DNA of 64,000 nt from Candidatus Aenigmatarchaeota archaeon (GTDB lineage Archaea > Aenigmatarchaeota > Aenigmatarchaeia > GW2011-AR5). How positions within the stretch are numbered: position 1 is the first letter of the stretch; each line of letters starts with the position of its first letter. Below the pieces are notes generated by a model. It was not told the DNA's origin. It did no database searches and worked only from the letters and a program-made list of their open reading frames with translations. The DNA is taken from NCBI GenBank assembly GCA_016193585.1, contig JACPRW010000003.1:193649-257648 (forward strand), given 5' to 3'. Shown here piece after piece: positions 29,101-36,879 of the stretch. Made by a program: the position numbers and the translations under genes.

Positions 29101-32100
29101 CTGTTGAGCAATCTCGTTCCTAGTGCATTAGGCAAACTGTAAGCAGAAACAAAATCAGAGTTACCCATCGTATACGTATAAAGCCTGTATTCGCCTGTCC
29201 TGCTGCCACCGCCCACGTTGGTGAACGCGTCCGTGGAATTGTCGGTGTTGTTGTCAACCACCACACTAAAGACATCGGCGTGCACCGTACCGTTGAGCAG
29301 GGCGGTGAGGTTGATCGTGGCAGAAGTGCCAGGCCCTGATGTCGTGAACTTCGCGCATGTCGTGAAGTTGAAGCTAGGGAAATCGCTTCCGACAGTTATG
29401 TTGACGACAGCAGTCGCGTTGATGTAGAAGGTGGTGCCTGCAGCGGCAGTTTCGTAGTACTGTGCGTACACATCAGATGCAGGTTGCTCAGGCTCGCTCG
29501 AGAGCGCGCTGCCGACACAGGTAGAGGTGTTGTGGATAGTTATATTGTCAGCCAAGTTCGACATTTGATTTAAGGCGAGAAGGTCAGGATGCACGCTGCC
29601 GGAGATCCGCGACACGTCAATGTCGTGCACTGCGGCGCCGCTGTTGGCGGCTGTCGAGCGCTCCAGTTCTCTCGTGGTGCCGTCACAGAACACGGCATAG
29701 CGCGTCGTGCCGTTCGCCTCGACATAGACACGGTAATCAGGATTGCCGCCGTCGCTCACCGCGTCCGATGAATATGCCGCCCCGTTGCATGCCTGGTTCT
29801 GGTTCTCTTCCACTTCAACGCGGTCGCCGTCGAACTGCGACGGCAGGTCGCCCTTGACCTCACTGACGTTAATCATCGTTTTCAGCGCCATATTCTGGGT
29901 GTAATTGAAGTTGGTTCCCGTCTCGTCCGTATTCTCGTCGAATTGTATAGCTTGCGTGCTCGCGGTGAAGTTGTGGTACATGCGGTAGCTGCCGTTGATG
30001 ATGTCGGCGCTGAAGTTCCACCTGCCGCTTGCCACGCCATTTTCTGTCCGCATCCACAGTCTGACGAGCGACCCCGGCGTCGTGCCGTTGAGCTGCTGGG
30101 TGAGGTTGAGCCTGATGGTGTTGCCCGGGCTGATGCTCGCTATCGCTCTGGAGGAAATATTGACGTAGGTCGTATAATTATTGACGGTCGCATCGCTGTC
30201 GTTGACATACAAAATAACTTCTGTCGTGCCTGCGAGGGGGACCTCAAAGTACAGCCGGTAGTCATTGTCGGTCCCTGTCAGGCTCACCGGCGTATTGTTG
30301 TCCGATGTCCTGTTCGTGCAGGCGATGGTCGTGCAGATTCTCATGACGTTGGCGCTGCCTTGCAGGTTCGCGTGCACGTCGCCGATGACGCGAGCAACGT
30401 CGAATGTCGAGTTCCCCGACGACGGCGTGAATGCCCTCGACAGGTTGACGCCGTCTGACGTGAGGTTGTCGCCGTCAGCGTTGAGGTAGCTCGCGGTCGT
30501 CTGGTTGTGGAATATCTGGTACTCGCCGGTCGTGACATTCGTGTCGCCTGCGAAGAACGGCGCATCGTCCGTGGGACTCGCGTCGTCGTCAAGCCAGACG
30601 ATGTCGATGCCCGGCACGTCGTTGGCTACCGGCGTCTTGCCGTGGATGAGGTTGGTCAGGTTGATGCTCTGGTTGAGGCCGCTGCCGACCACTGTCTTGA
30701 CGAAACTATAATATGTAGTGTTGGCGTCGGTGAACCGCAGGTAGTGCTGCGACAGGGTCGAGTCATGTTCAAAGTACACGGTGTATCCTGTACTTCTCCT
30801 GCCGGTCGAATTCGCCGTGTTGTCGGTATTGCTCTTCCTGGTGGTGGTGTTGACGTCGGTGTACACCTCAACGACGTCTCCCGAGCTGTCATTGAGCGAC
30901 AGGTGAAGGAACCCGTGCACCTGCGACACGTTAAGCGACAGGTTTCCTGAGGTCACGTCCTTGTCCCGCTCGAGCACGGTAATCGTCTGGTTGGCGCTCT
31001 CTGCGAAGAGCACGTCCACCGCGGCATCCATTGGCGCCGACAGCGCCGTCGAATCGGATGAGAAAATATAATACCTGCCGCTGCTGAAGTTGTCGCTGTA
31101 GACGTCGGTCGAGCCCGGCGACATGTCGTTGCCCTCGCTCGCGTCCAGCGCGATCCTGCCGATGTTGGCCTGCGCCACGCCGCTTATTTCAGCGTCCAAG
31201 TCAACGGACGCTGCCATGTTGGAGAGCGTGAAGGTGTTGCCGCACGAATGCCATGTCCTGTCCCTGACGGCGCGCAGGCGGTAGGTCGCCGAGGCGTCAG
31301 CCTCGAAGTACTGCGTGTAGTCAGGGCTTGACGAGGTGAGCGGGTTGACGACGTGTGAATTGAGGATTTGCAGCGTGTTCGCGTCGGCGCAGACGGCCGT
31401 GTTGCTCGCGTTGTGTACGGCGATTTCGTCGTCGCTGCCCGACCCGAGGTCAATGGCGACGCTGCCGGAAACGCGGCCTGCTGATAGCGTCACATTCATG
31501 CCGACATTGGTGACGCTGAAGTTAAGCGCCCTTGTCCTATTGAGCACCACCGTATTATTGATAAGGAATAGTACAGGAGTGTCGGTAGCTCCTACGTCCG
31601 TGTACAGGTTGTACACCATCACCGAGCCGGAAACGACCGTAGGCGTTGACAAAGTGATGCCCGTCGAGGTCACGTTCAGGTGCACGCGCACGTGCGTGAT
31701 GTCGTCGGCAATGCCGCCGGTCGTGTTCTTTATCGCGTGGATGAAGTCATAGCCGGTGGCGAAGTTGTTCGCGATGTTGGTCACCGTAAGGATGGATGCC
31801 GCGGAAATTGCAGTGCCGCTCGGGGTGATGTTGAGTGTGAGCGCGCCGCTTGCCGGGTTGTCATAGTAGAGCGTGTAATCATCATCCGCGTCGTCCTGCC
31901 CGTCTGCGCTCGCATTGAGGCTCTGGTTCAGCATGCCGATGCTGACGCCGTTCGAGTCGAACAGATGGAAGACGGCATCGTCGAGGTCGTGGTGCAGGTC
32001 GCCCACTGCCCGCTGCTCAGGCGACCATTGGACAAGTACACCGTAGTTCTCAGCAGACCGCGTCACGTTGATGCGCTTGCCTGCTGTTTTGGTGTTGTCG

Positions 32101-32684
32101 AACAAACAAGGGCTTGTAGTATCGTCATCGAAGAATACGTAGGCGACGGTGGTGTTCTGCTCGTCTACAGGATAAAACTGCTGATAGTCAGTGGCAGAAG
32201 CAGTGTTTATCTGCACGCTCACCGTGTCAAGTTGCGTACCCTCAAGGTTGTTGCAGACAAACACGTAGTCGTTGTTCAATGCTGCATGCACGCCGTTGCC
32301 GTCGTCTTTCACGTCCGCAAGGTCAATGTTATAGGACGATGTGTTGGAAGTGTATTTGGTTAAATTCGTTATCCGTGACGTGCCGTCGCAGAAATAGATA
32401 TACGACCACTGGGTTCCTGTCGAAAGGTTTGCCGTGACATTGTAGTCATTGTCATCGTCGTAGCTCGAGTCGCCGGTTCCGGAGCCGGTTATCAGCAGTG
32501 CACTGCCGCCGTCCGCAGAGCCGTCGCACGGCGACGACTGCGTGTCGTTGTATACCTCAACGGTCCGCGTGATCGCGTTCGGCATGTCTCCCTGGATAAC
32601 CGCGCCCGCGAACACAGGCGCCGATAGCGCAAGAAGCATGACGAGTACTGCACCGTGCACGCTGAAGATTCGGGTTTTATTCAT
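23193..32684 (-). CDS. Giant secreted multidomain repeat protein (adhesin-like)
   Basis: From the ATG at 32684 the product is 3163 residues with a clear signal peptide ending in A-x-A. About the first 1550 residues are a series of 100-130-residue beta repeats, each with a V-x-G-x-x-H-x-D-L start, an H/V...C-x-x-x core and a D-Y-x-x-Y-F-E strand. A fibronectin-III-like domain follows, with a W-K-V-R-A-Y motif. After it come tandem immunoglobulin-like domains (V-E-F-Y-I-D-G-A and D-N-A-N-N motifs), including an 858-bp duplication. Many N-x-S/T sequons suggest heavy glycosylation. No C-terminal anchor or catalytic motif is seen. The role, probably adhesion or a surface filament, is inferred. Confidence 0.8.
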   Translation of the reverse strand: MNKTRIFSVHGAVLVMLLALSAPVFAGAVIQGDMPNAITRTVEVYNDTQSSPCDGSADGGSALLITGSGTGDSSYDDDNDYNVTANLSTGTQWSYIYFCDGTSRITNLTKYTSNTSSYNIDLADVKDDGNGVHAALNNDYVFVCNNLEGTQLDTVSVQINTASATDYQQFYPVDEQNTTVAYVFFDDDTTSPCLFDNTKTAGKRINVTRSAENYGVLVQWSPEQRAVGDLHHDLDDAVFHLFDSNGVSIGMLNQSLNASADGQDDADDDYTLYYDNPASGALTLNITPSGTAISAASILTVTNIANNFATGYDFIHAIKNTTGGIADDITHVRVHLNVTSTGITLSTPTVVSGSVMVYNLYTDVGATDTPVLFLINNTVVLNRTRALNFSVTNVGMNVTLSAGRVSGSVAIDLGSGSDDEIAVHNASNTAVCADANTLQILNSHVVNPLTSSSPDYTQYFEADASATYRLRAVRDRTWHSCGNTFTLSNMAASVDLDAEISGVAQANIGRIALDASEGNDMSPGSTDVYSDNFSSGRYYIFSSDSTALSAPMDAAVDVLFAESANQTITVLERDKDVTSGNLSLNVSQVHGFLHLSLNDSSGDVVEVYTDVNTTTRKSNTDNTANSTGRRSTGYTVYFEHDSTLSQHYLRFTDANTTYYSFVKTVVGSGLNQSINLTNLIHGKTPVANDVPGIDIVWLDDDASPTDDAPFFAGDTNVTTGEYQIFHNQTTASYLNADGDNLTSDGVNLSRAFTPSSGNSTFDVARVIGDVHANLQGSANVMRICTTIACTNRTSDNNTPVSLTGTDNDYRLYFEVPLAGTTEVILYVNDSDATVNNYTTYVNISSRAIASISPGNTIRLNLTQQLNGTTPGSLVRLWMRTENGVASGRWNFSADIINGSYRMYHNFTASTQAIQFDENTDETGTNFNYTQNMALKTMINVSEVKGDLPSQFDGDRVEVEENQNQACNGAAYSSDAVSDGGNPDYRVYVEANGTTRYAVFCDGTTRELERSTAANSGAAVHDIDVSRISGSVHPDLLALNQMSNLADNITIHNTSTCVGSALSSEPEQPASDVYAQYYETAAAGTTFYINATAVVNITVGSDFPSFNFTTCAKFTTSGPGTSATINLTALLNGTVHADVFSVVVDNNTDNSTDAFTNVGGGSRTGEYRLYTYTMGNSDFVSAYSLPNALGTRLLNRSVNLLDLMNATLNVSKVNGTLHTDLANTASGDAVRLYSDALCGTQISSEDLITAASTNFTQYYAWPNGGGTLYMSVVDDNVFNNYTTCINTEVVMDTAGGSVAYNLTVKVNGTLANGLTQIYLDNDGNSANWEVNATVVTATAPDTFVAYFNGSSDTDVNFTSDSTTSQLVRTAKNFAPVGGSASTNFTFNVSSVTGEAHTDLEGVDDNVTVWDSNTCAVNRLSSEPEHPSDASGVDYTQYFEGQDGTTYYANVTFGDGTNVYSTCMRAGFTLSSNTNASVGFDRKLSGEVPDLSNAVLTTDILSVGADVEGSTAIDYLAIVADNGTDSLYRMYVNSTHGGSGDMVNFYSDIASTLRLNKTKSLASDLEVNVSVVYGETHEDLEAAGNTIFVCDEIASFSSFGVCGTVAHSTILEEPSNNKYTSANDFEVFFEQEDGDTGYFLQVNDSEGVSQFFSYRNFTSTAGSTVNVSVDGKLMGNVTESYNTALNISDVNVTIKDNGNANVLATTITNNTGTYRLYASVINVVDIRFDKSNYLTKDSVTNGDGATPDLNDVTLSASINTTLDTGVKVIVRDYNTNDLVTDATVRLYNCTSTTVSSCTQTLLLCGAPSGNCQRTGDNTAGSGQNGQYNFANIGNSSYFQIKITRTNYTDIVDPDPASGTGATYQINGSVLPQGLATDYTYFLRPLGAGVPSLSDPNDTAVTADNTPTFSWSSVANTLMYEILVDDASDFSSYNITANVSTTSFTPGTAIADAKYYWKVRAYNSANQSGSWSATRTLTVDVTAPSSATLTRPFAGHNLSGSILINASGADATAGIDRVEFFKNDCGSGPIGNATAQPYEVTWATTAADDGGSRIICARVIDKAGNSLNASAVNITVDNTNPTASVTSPSNGMTINGTWILTTTVSDGSGSGINRVEFYIDGALNFTDTTSTYDFSWVTTLVGDGSHSIKVKAYDNANNSVESSIVSINVDNGAPDSAAITSPANNSVVIGSVDFVVAVSDAIDVKNVTLYNESGVVGTDTSAPWSIAWATTTANDGRRAVWVVVSDNANNTLTSTNLTITVDNTAPTVNIVDPVAMKYRRGGQALNVTYTITEANPSRVVINITNSSTTVGTLTVSSPGSGTRTDVVTLAVNAAEGTYNVTVTVYDSVNQSGTDTEVERVIVDNTVPSASVSSPSNGMTINGTWIITTSVSDTGGSGIQQVEFYIDGALNFTDTTSTYDMSWTTSLTGDGAHSIKVKAYDNAGNTVESSIVSVTVDNTAPQSVAITSPANGSVVTGAVVIIASVADGIAVKNVTFYNETDIIGTDTSAPWSVTWSTSAVNDGTRRIWAVVADTTNNTLASQNMTVTVDNTVPSDISSVEDSGVWDTDGVVTWNWTVPSDGSGSGISYYTVELNSTASGTYAILVANTSSTSYTQSGLVEGGNYSLRVRAVDRAGLTSGFVASNGIRIDITAPTFTFNNNSYGPYNADQGSIVDIDFSDNYQLSFVQYKVNANGTWVNVASSIGAATYATNFNVWSSNNTLEGQNRIYARAQDAAGNNVTSSEFATFTKDTVNPAVVISNPVSGSVLGTNVTLTVLTGETATCTYNITTSTAPSMATTGTTVHEQNLSSLTSGSKTVGVSCTDSAGNNANRSVTWTVDAQSTPTVMNITLGDADRIINGSTTVTLSATNNLYTLSSVYYEIENVRIGNISVATDGTFDEASEDVNFTMAVSSVADGDRTLRVCVNNSQGIAGCNAIVFTLDTVAPAITISAPANATLSDATPTVTFTVQDNVSASKVNVTSIALADSLNGSLGFSGARCDTSDNGRTYNCSFDSSTTLSEGAHTITINASDIAGNQRSSTRTFTMNTTVYVNTINVTADDTTAIPNGYDYWQWTIRVNSSSQNIKFTLANWASGANSISVSGNDMTTITHNSTAYNITTSMATAANITLVDDDSAVAGYQANLTLKQKLPTTTVSGSYSTTYSLQNS
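25040..26450 (-). repeat. Direct duplication of a two-Ig-domain module, period 858 bp
   Basis: Within the giant gene a block carrying the T-I-N-G-T-W-I, V-E-F-Y-I-D-G-A-L-N-F and T-S-A-P-W-S motifs occurs twice, offset by exactly 858 bp (286 codons). DNA identity is high over parts such as the TCCATGTCCCATTGATGGTC stretch at 25541 and 26399, so the duplication is recent or kept uniform by gene conversion. Confidence 0.75.
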
Positions 32685-32744
32685 TCGCTTCCCCAAAACA
32701 TTACGCGGAAATTACATCGCGTCTAGTATCTATCGTTCTTCCTT

Positions 32745-32757
32745 GTATATATATTTT
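32745..32757 (-). promoter_or_regulatory. TATA box of the giant-protein gene
   Basis: On the minus strand AAAATATATATAC lies about 60 bases before the ATG at 32684, which would place transcription start near 32720 and give a short leader. It abuts the stop of the winged-helix gene. Confidence 0.45.
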
Positions 32758-32968
32758 ATCTGCCCCTCATTTTCGCAGGGCTGAACACATTCGAGTGCCC
32801 GACCTTCGTCATTTTCACCTTTCCCTGATGCCTGAGCGCTTCCATGTAGCCGGCAACAAGCTCGCGGCGCATATCGAGCTTCTTGGCTATGGCTGAAGTT
32901 GACATTAATTGCTCGTTGAGGAGCGCAAGAATCCGCTTTTCCACGTTAGCCGTTGAGCTCGCAGCCAT
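32756..32968 (-). CDS. Small winged-helix transcriptional regulator
   Basis: The 70-residue protein is a single winged helix-turn-helix: an N-terminal helix (V-E-K-R-I-L-A-L-L), the helix-turn-helix T-S-A-I-A-K-K-L-D-M-R-R-E-L-V-A-G-Y, and a basic wing ending in N-V-F-S-P. It lies directly upstream of the giant surface gene on the same strand. Its own promoter carries a perfect palindrome, so autoregulation and control of the giant gene are likely but unproven. Confidence 0.8.
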   Translation of the reverse strand: MAASSTANVEKRILALLNEQLMSTSAIAKKLDMRRELVAGYMEALRHQGKVKMTKVGHSNVFSPAKMRGR

Positions 32969-32969
32969 T

Positions 32970-33000
32970 ACGTATGCAATACGTTCCTGTTTATATAAAC
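32970..33000 (-). promoter_or_regulatory. Promoter with palindromic operator candidate for the winged-helix gene
   Basis: A TATA box, GTTTATATAAAC (32989-33000), lies about 26 bases before the ATG at 32968, which implies a leaderless message. Between them is a perfect inverted repeat ACGTAT-GCA-ATACGT (32970-32984) covering the expected transcription start, a good place for a repressor dimer. Confidence 0.6.
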
Positions 33001-33061
33001 TTTATATTGCAGCAATTTTGTGACTAAGTAATGGTGATAGTGCGGTACGACAAGGTATGCA

Positions 33062-33703
33062 TCATCGAAATGCTCTGAGAAAACGAGCTACTGCCTTTCT
33101 GAAGCGCATGAAGTCGCTGAGGTTCGCTTGTATGTTGGCAAAAACTTTCCGGTCGTCAACAATGCCATAGCGGTGCACGAGCACGTTTCTGAACTTTCTC
33201 ATTCTTTTCAGCGCCCCAAGCATCTCAACAGAGATAACGCCGTGCTTTCTGAGTTTCTCGAATATATGGTGAATTGCACTGGTTATAGTGGACCAACAAA
33301 AGAATACCGACATAGTACTTTTGTTGTCCGCTATACGCGGAAAACAAGGTTTTCCGGTGCACCAAAAAGCTTTGCTTTTTGAGTGTAAGTGAACCAAGAT
33401 ATAATACCTGATTATTTACTTGGTTCACTATATGTCCTGATATTATTTGCAATTCACCTATAGAAAATTGCGCGTTATAGTGAAGCAAATAAATAATACC
33501 GATATTATACATTTGCTTCACACCTTGTATTGCTATAATACGGCATAAGCTGCGCAATTATCTATATCATTTTCTCCAGAAGGGAGACCAAGTTTGAGCT
33601 CGATAACGAGCACGTTGCACACATCGATGACCGCTTCTATGGAAATCTGGAGCAGCCGTTCGCATGCCCCCCTCTTTTCGACCGATGCCTCATACTGGTG
33701 GTA
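33062..33703 (-). pseudogene. hepT: hepT-like toxin gene, split by a nested mobile element and lacking its 5' end
   Basis: Two pieces of one HepT (DUF86/HEPN) ribonuclease gene are visible. The upstream piece (33703-33563) gives Y-E-A-S-V-E-K-R...I-E-A-V-I-D-V-C-N...G-L-P-S-G-E-N-D-I. The downstream piece (33267-33062) continues F-E-K-L-R-K-H-G-V-I and carries the catalytic R-N-V-L-V-H-R-Y motif (R-x4-H-x-Y). Deleting 33268-33562 and one TATAT copy joins them in frame as G-E-N-D-I-F-E-K-L. The first 30 or so residues are missing, and no nucleotidyltransferase partner gene is adjacent. The toxin is therefore dead as it stands. Confidence 0.85.
33268..33562. mobile_element. Family D element with nested AB and E elements, inserted in hepT
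   Basis: TATAT repeats at 33263-33267 and 33563-33567 flank the insert. Compared with the simple D copy at 54356-54443, the first hairpin is interrupted by a full AB element (33284-33432) and the second by a 62-bp internally deleted E element (33476-33537). The three layers give an order of events: D entered hepT, and AB and E entered D. Confidence 0.9.
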
Positions 33704-33720
33704 GGTTGGCGCAGGAGGAA

Positions 33721-33760
33721 TGAAAAAGGAAAGGAAGGAAAAAGAAAAAAGAAAGAAGCA
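33721..33760 (-). terminator. T-rich terminator tract after the S-layer gene
   Basis: The minus strand is nearly pure pyrimidine, with several T runs, directly after the S-layer stop. T-rich tracts without a hairpin end transcription in archaea. Confidence 0.5.
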
Positions 33761-33762
33761 GC

Positions 33763-36489
33763 TTACGCTACTTCTGTCACCGTTGTTCCGGCAACCTTGA
33801 CCTCGGCACCCTTGAGCTTTCCTGCGAAGTCGTCGTACTTCATGAGTACGCTTGCAGCAGCTCTGGTGTCAGCAGCGCCGTGGCCTGCCACGATCAACGC
33901 AGCTTTCGTTGTTCCCCACGGGTCAGCAAGGTACTTGAGCATTGCGGTACCTGCCGGGTACCCCAAGCTTTCGAACTTGGTTACGCACGCCGGGAATGTG
34001 TTGTAGACGTCTGCTGCGCTGAGCACGTCGCCAACGAGCCTGTTGACGCATGGCCCTCCGACGAGGATCATGTTGCTCGTGCTCTTCTCAGTGCTGCCAA
34101 CTTCGGTGTCCAGTTTCGCTACCGCAGTCTTCACCGGGACCGCTTCCTTGACCATTGTCGCTGAAGTGCCTCCCGATGACAGGACGGAAGCGCTTTTTGC
34201 CAGGACGAAAACGTTTGCTACTGTCTGGTCGTCAGGGTAGTAGATGGTGACCTTGTCCTGGCCGTTGGTGTTCCGCTCGATGAAGGTACCCCAGAGGTCT
34301 GCGTACTGCGTGATGTCCGAGTTGCTGCCGAGCGACACGCCCGTGACGGTTTGCGTGAATCGCGGCGCGTCTGCCTTGGCGACGTTGTTGCTGCCGCTTG
34401 CCTCGGTTGTCGCAGGCACGACGACGCTGTACTCGTTTCCTGCATCATCCTTCTCTTCGGTGAGGACTACTGCAGGCTGCGTCAGGATCGCATCGCTTGA
34501 GCCGCCAACCACGGTGATGTTAAGACGGGTGCTGTTTCTATCTCCTTTTACGGTGTAGACAAGCCCCCCTGTTGACGTTCTGCCGAGGGTTATGTTCGCT
34601 GATGTTAGTGACCCGTCAGATACGTTCAACGTCGACAGACATGGCGTGCTGGCACATGCTGAGGTCGTGCTGTCTTCTCTGTTTACCGCAGTCAGGTTGA
34701 GGCGTATCGAGCCGTCCTGGATCCATGTCAATACTTGCACTGCGCCGGTCGGCAAACTGATGTTCAGGCCTTGTCGGATATCTACGGCTGCGCTTGGTGT
34801 CGTGAGTGCAAGCCGTCCGCCCCGTTGCGTCTTAATCACTGGATAGACCGTTGTGTAAGAGCCTGTTGCATTGCGCGCCGCGTTGGTACCCCAGGTGACG
34901 AGGAACGTGTCGGTACTGGCGTCAACACCCTGGAAGTAGTACGACTGGCCGTCAATGACCTTCTGGTCGTAGTCGTCGGTGCCGAGTGTTACGGTCAGCG
35001 AGGTTCCTGACATGACGTCTGACAAGGCGATGTTCGCGGAGCTGGTGCCGTCAACGGTCACGCCGGTTACCTTGTACATGTGCGAGAACTGGCCTCCATC
35101 AACGATGAAGTACTCGTCCTGTGCGATGGATTGATTCTCTACCACATGTATGGCCTTGGCGCTCGTGTCCTGCAGGCTGAATGAGGTTCCTGAGCTGGTT
35201 GATTTGTATGCCCATGGTACGGTCTTCTGGTTGCCGCGGTAGTCGGTGAAGGTCACCTGCACATAGTTGTCGCCGGAGTTCTGGACAGTGACGGTGTCGC
35301 CTGTGGCATCCTTCAGTGCTGGCGTTATCGAATTGAACGCAAGGTTGAAGCTTTCCCACAGCGGGTCCGCCATGCTGCCTGCTTTTTTGACAAAGTCTGC
35401 GCTGGTTGATTTCGCTGACGTGTAGATGGTGAACGCTGACAACGCGCCGTTCGATGTGGTCAGTGAAACGGACGTGCCATCGATCGAGTCTTCGTTCGTG
35501 CCCTTCTTCGCCTTCGCGCCGTTCTCCAGTACGAGCTTGTCCGAGCCAAGGAGCAGGGTACCCGAGTTTTGTGTCTGGTCTGTGGATGACAGGTAAAATA
35601 CCTTGTCCATGTAGACGTCCAGACCGCCGATTTTCTTGGATCTTCCCTGGTCGACGTTGTCCTGCGAGGAGCTTACCTTGACGACACCGGTGTCGGCGTC
35701 GCTTGAACCGATGTAGGTGACCTGATACGAGGTGCCCCCAACGGTTACGGTCAGTGTTTCCCCACCCTTGAGAGTGACCTTTTCAGATCCTCCTGCAAGG
35801 ACGAGCTTTGGAGTGGTCCCGAAGGTTGTGTCGCTGTGTATGGTGTATTCTTTGCCGAATAGGGCTATCTTATTGCCTATCGCTTCTGGCGTCGGCAATG
35901 CTTTGTCGAAGCTTACTGAGGTTCTATACAGGTAGGTCGTGGAGCTTGGCGATGTGCTGATGTCCTTGCCGAGGGTGTAATCAGGGTCTTCGGTTCCGCC
36001 TGCGCCAGGCTTGTCGAACTGGACTCTGAACGAGCTGCTGCTCGTCGTGTCGCTTGGCGTCAGGTAGACGAACTGCTGGTATTTGTAGGTGGAGTTCGTA
36101 CCGCTGACCGTGCCATCAGCGAGCAGTGTTGGTAATTCGTCCTTCGTCATGGTGTTTCGCAAACCAGACTTGCCGAGGGTGTCCCCAAGGAAAACCTGCG
36201 TGTTCGCTGTTGCTACCGACTTGCCCTCGCCGTTCACTGTCATGCCCGAGGTCGTGCCGCCGACGGTTACCTCTCGTGTAGACTGGCTACCGAGGCGTGC
36301 CGCGACGTCGATTGCTCCCACGACGTCAGATGGTGCTGCTTTTTCGCCAACAACCACCAAGAAGTCAGGAGAGCCTGTGGCTGACATGAAAGGCTGCGGA
36401 TAGTTACTGAGGTCAACTGCGAACGCTATGGTGGACGCTGCCATCACTGCGCCTATAGAACCTGCAGCAACGATTTTTCGTAGTTGCAT
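33763..36489 (-). CDS. Archaeal S-layer protein
   Basis: The product forms the crystalline outer coat. The start is set at the ATG at 36489, which has GGAGG seven bases upstream (36497-36501); an ATG six bases earlier is too close to this site. The 908-residue protein has a signal peptide (1-24, ending A-F-A), then the N-terminal motif F-L-V-V-V-G-E-K-A-A-P-S-D-V-V-G-A-I-D-V-A-A-R-L seen in archaeal S-layer proteins of the Methanococcus type. It ends with the matching V-G-G-P-C-V-N and A-A-L-I-V-A-G-H-G-A-A-D-T-R block. The middle is low in lysine and rich in T, S, G and D. No C-terminal membrane helix is seen. Confidence 0.9.
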   Translation of the reverse strand: MQLRKIVAAGSIGAVMAASTIAFAVDLSNYPQPFMSATGSPDFLVVVGEKAAPSDVVGAIDVAARLGSQSTREVTVGGTTSGMTVNGEGKSVATANTQVFLGDTLGKSGLRNTMTKDELPTLLADGTVSGTNSTYKYQQFVYLTPSDTTSSSSFRVQFDKPGAGGTEDPDYTLGKDISTSPSSTTYLYRTSVSFDKALPTPEAIGNKIALFGKEYTIHSDTTFGTTPKLVLAGGSEKVTLKGGETLTVTVGGTSYQVTYIGSSDADTGVVKVSSSQDNVDQGRSKKIGGLDVYMDKVFYLSSTDQTQNSGTLLLGSDKLVLENGAKAKKGTNEDSIDGTSVSLTTSNGALSAFTIYTSAKSTSADFVKKAGSMADPLWESFNLAFNSITPALKDATGDTVTVQNSGDNYVQVTFTDYRGNQKTVPWAYKSTSSGTSFSLQDTSAKAIHVVENQSIAQDEYFIVDGGQFSHMYKVTGVTVDGTSSANIALSDVMSGTSLTVTLGTDDYDQKVIDGQSYYFQGVDASTDTFLVTWGTNAARNATGSYTTVYPVIKTQRGGRLALTTPSAAVDIRQGLNISLPTGAVQVLTWIQDGSIRLNLTAVNREDSTTSACASTPCLSTLNVSDGSLTSANITLGRTSTGGLVYTVKGDRNSTRLNITVVGGSSDAILTQPAVVLTEEKDDAGNEYSVVVPATTEASGSNNVAKADAPRFTQTVTGVSLGSNSDITQYADLWGTFIERNTNGQDKVTIYYPDDQTVANVFVLAKSASVLSSGGTSATMVKEAVPVKTAVAKLDTEVGSTEKSTSNMILVGGPCVNRLVGDVLSAADVYNTFPACVTKFESLGYPAGTAMLKYLADPWGTTKAALIVAGHGAADTRAAASVLMKYDDFAGKLKGAEVKVAGTTVTEVA

Positions 36490-36660
36490 GTTCATGCCTC
36501 CATGTTTTGTTTTTACAAGTTCCGTTTCATGTTTTTCGACGGAACAGTTCATTGTCCGGACAAACCGCTGCCGTGTGTGTACATTGCATGCAATGGTTTG
36601 AGCATGATATGTTCCTTAATCACATCCAGAATGCTGGATTTTTTTGGAACAGGTCATCCC

Positions 36661-36685
36661 GAATGCCTTGCGAAACAAGGCATTC
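36661..36685. repeat. Perfect hairpin in the S-layer leader
   Basis: GAATGCCTTG pairs over ten bases with CAAGGCATTC around a CGAAA loop. It lies in the presumed 5' untranslated leader of the S-layer message and could stabilise it. It lacks the TATAG ends of the mobile families. Confidence 0.5.
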
Positions 36686-36737
36686 AAGATAACAGGTAGA
36701 CATCGCTACCTCTTTTCGTTTCTAGTACTATGGGTAA

Positions 36738-36750
36738 ACTTTATATATAA
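36738..36750 (-). promoter_or_regulatory. TATA box, probable S-layer promoter
   Basis: TTATATATAAAG on the minus strand is the strongest TATA-like site upstream of the S-layer gene. It predicts a leader of about 220 bases, long for archaea but known for abundant surface-layer messages. No gene on the plus strand is positioned to use it. Confidence 0.45.
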
Positions 36751-36879
36751 GCCTGACGCGAAACAGTTTCAGGGGTATTGCAACTGTTGAGAATACTCAG
36801 AAAGAGGGTTTCAAGAGATTATAATACGTTTATAATTGTTCCAAAAGGCATAAATTTCCTTTTTAGGACTATTTCGTCT

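Noticed and set aside
23686-32363. Many open frames of 60-230 codons on the plus strand opposite the giant gene
   Set aside because: They are antisense shadows of a G+C-rich, repeat-coding gene. They lack ribosome sites, conserved motifs and sensible amino-acid composition, and they repeat with the same period as the coding repeats.
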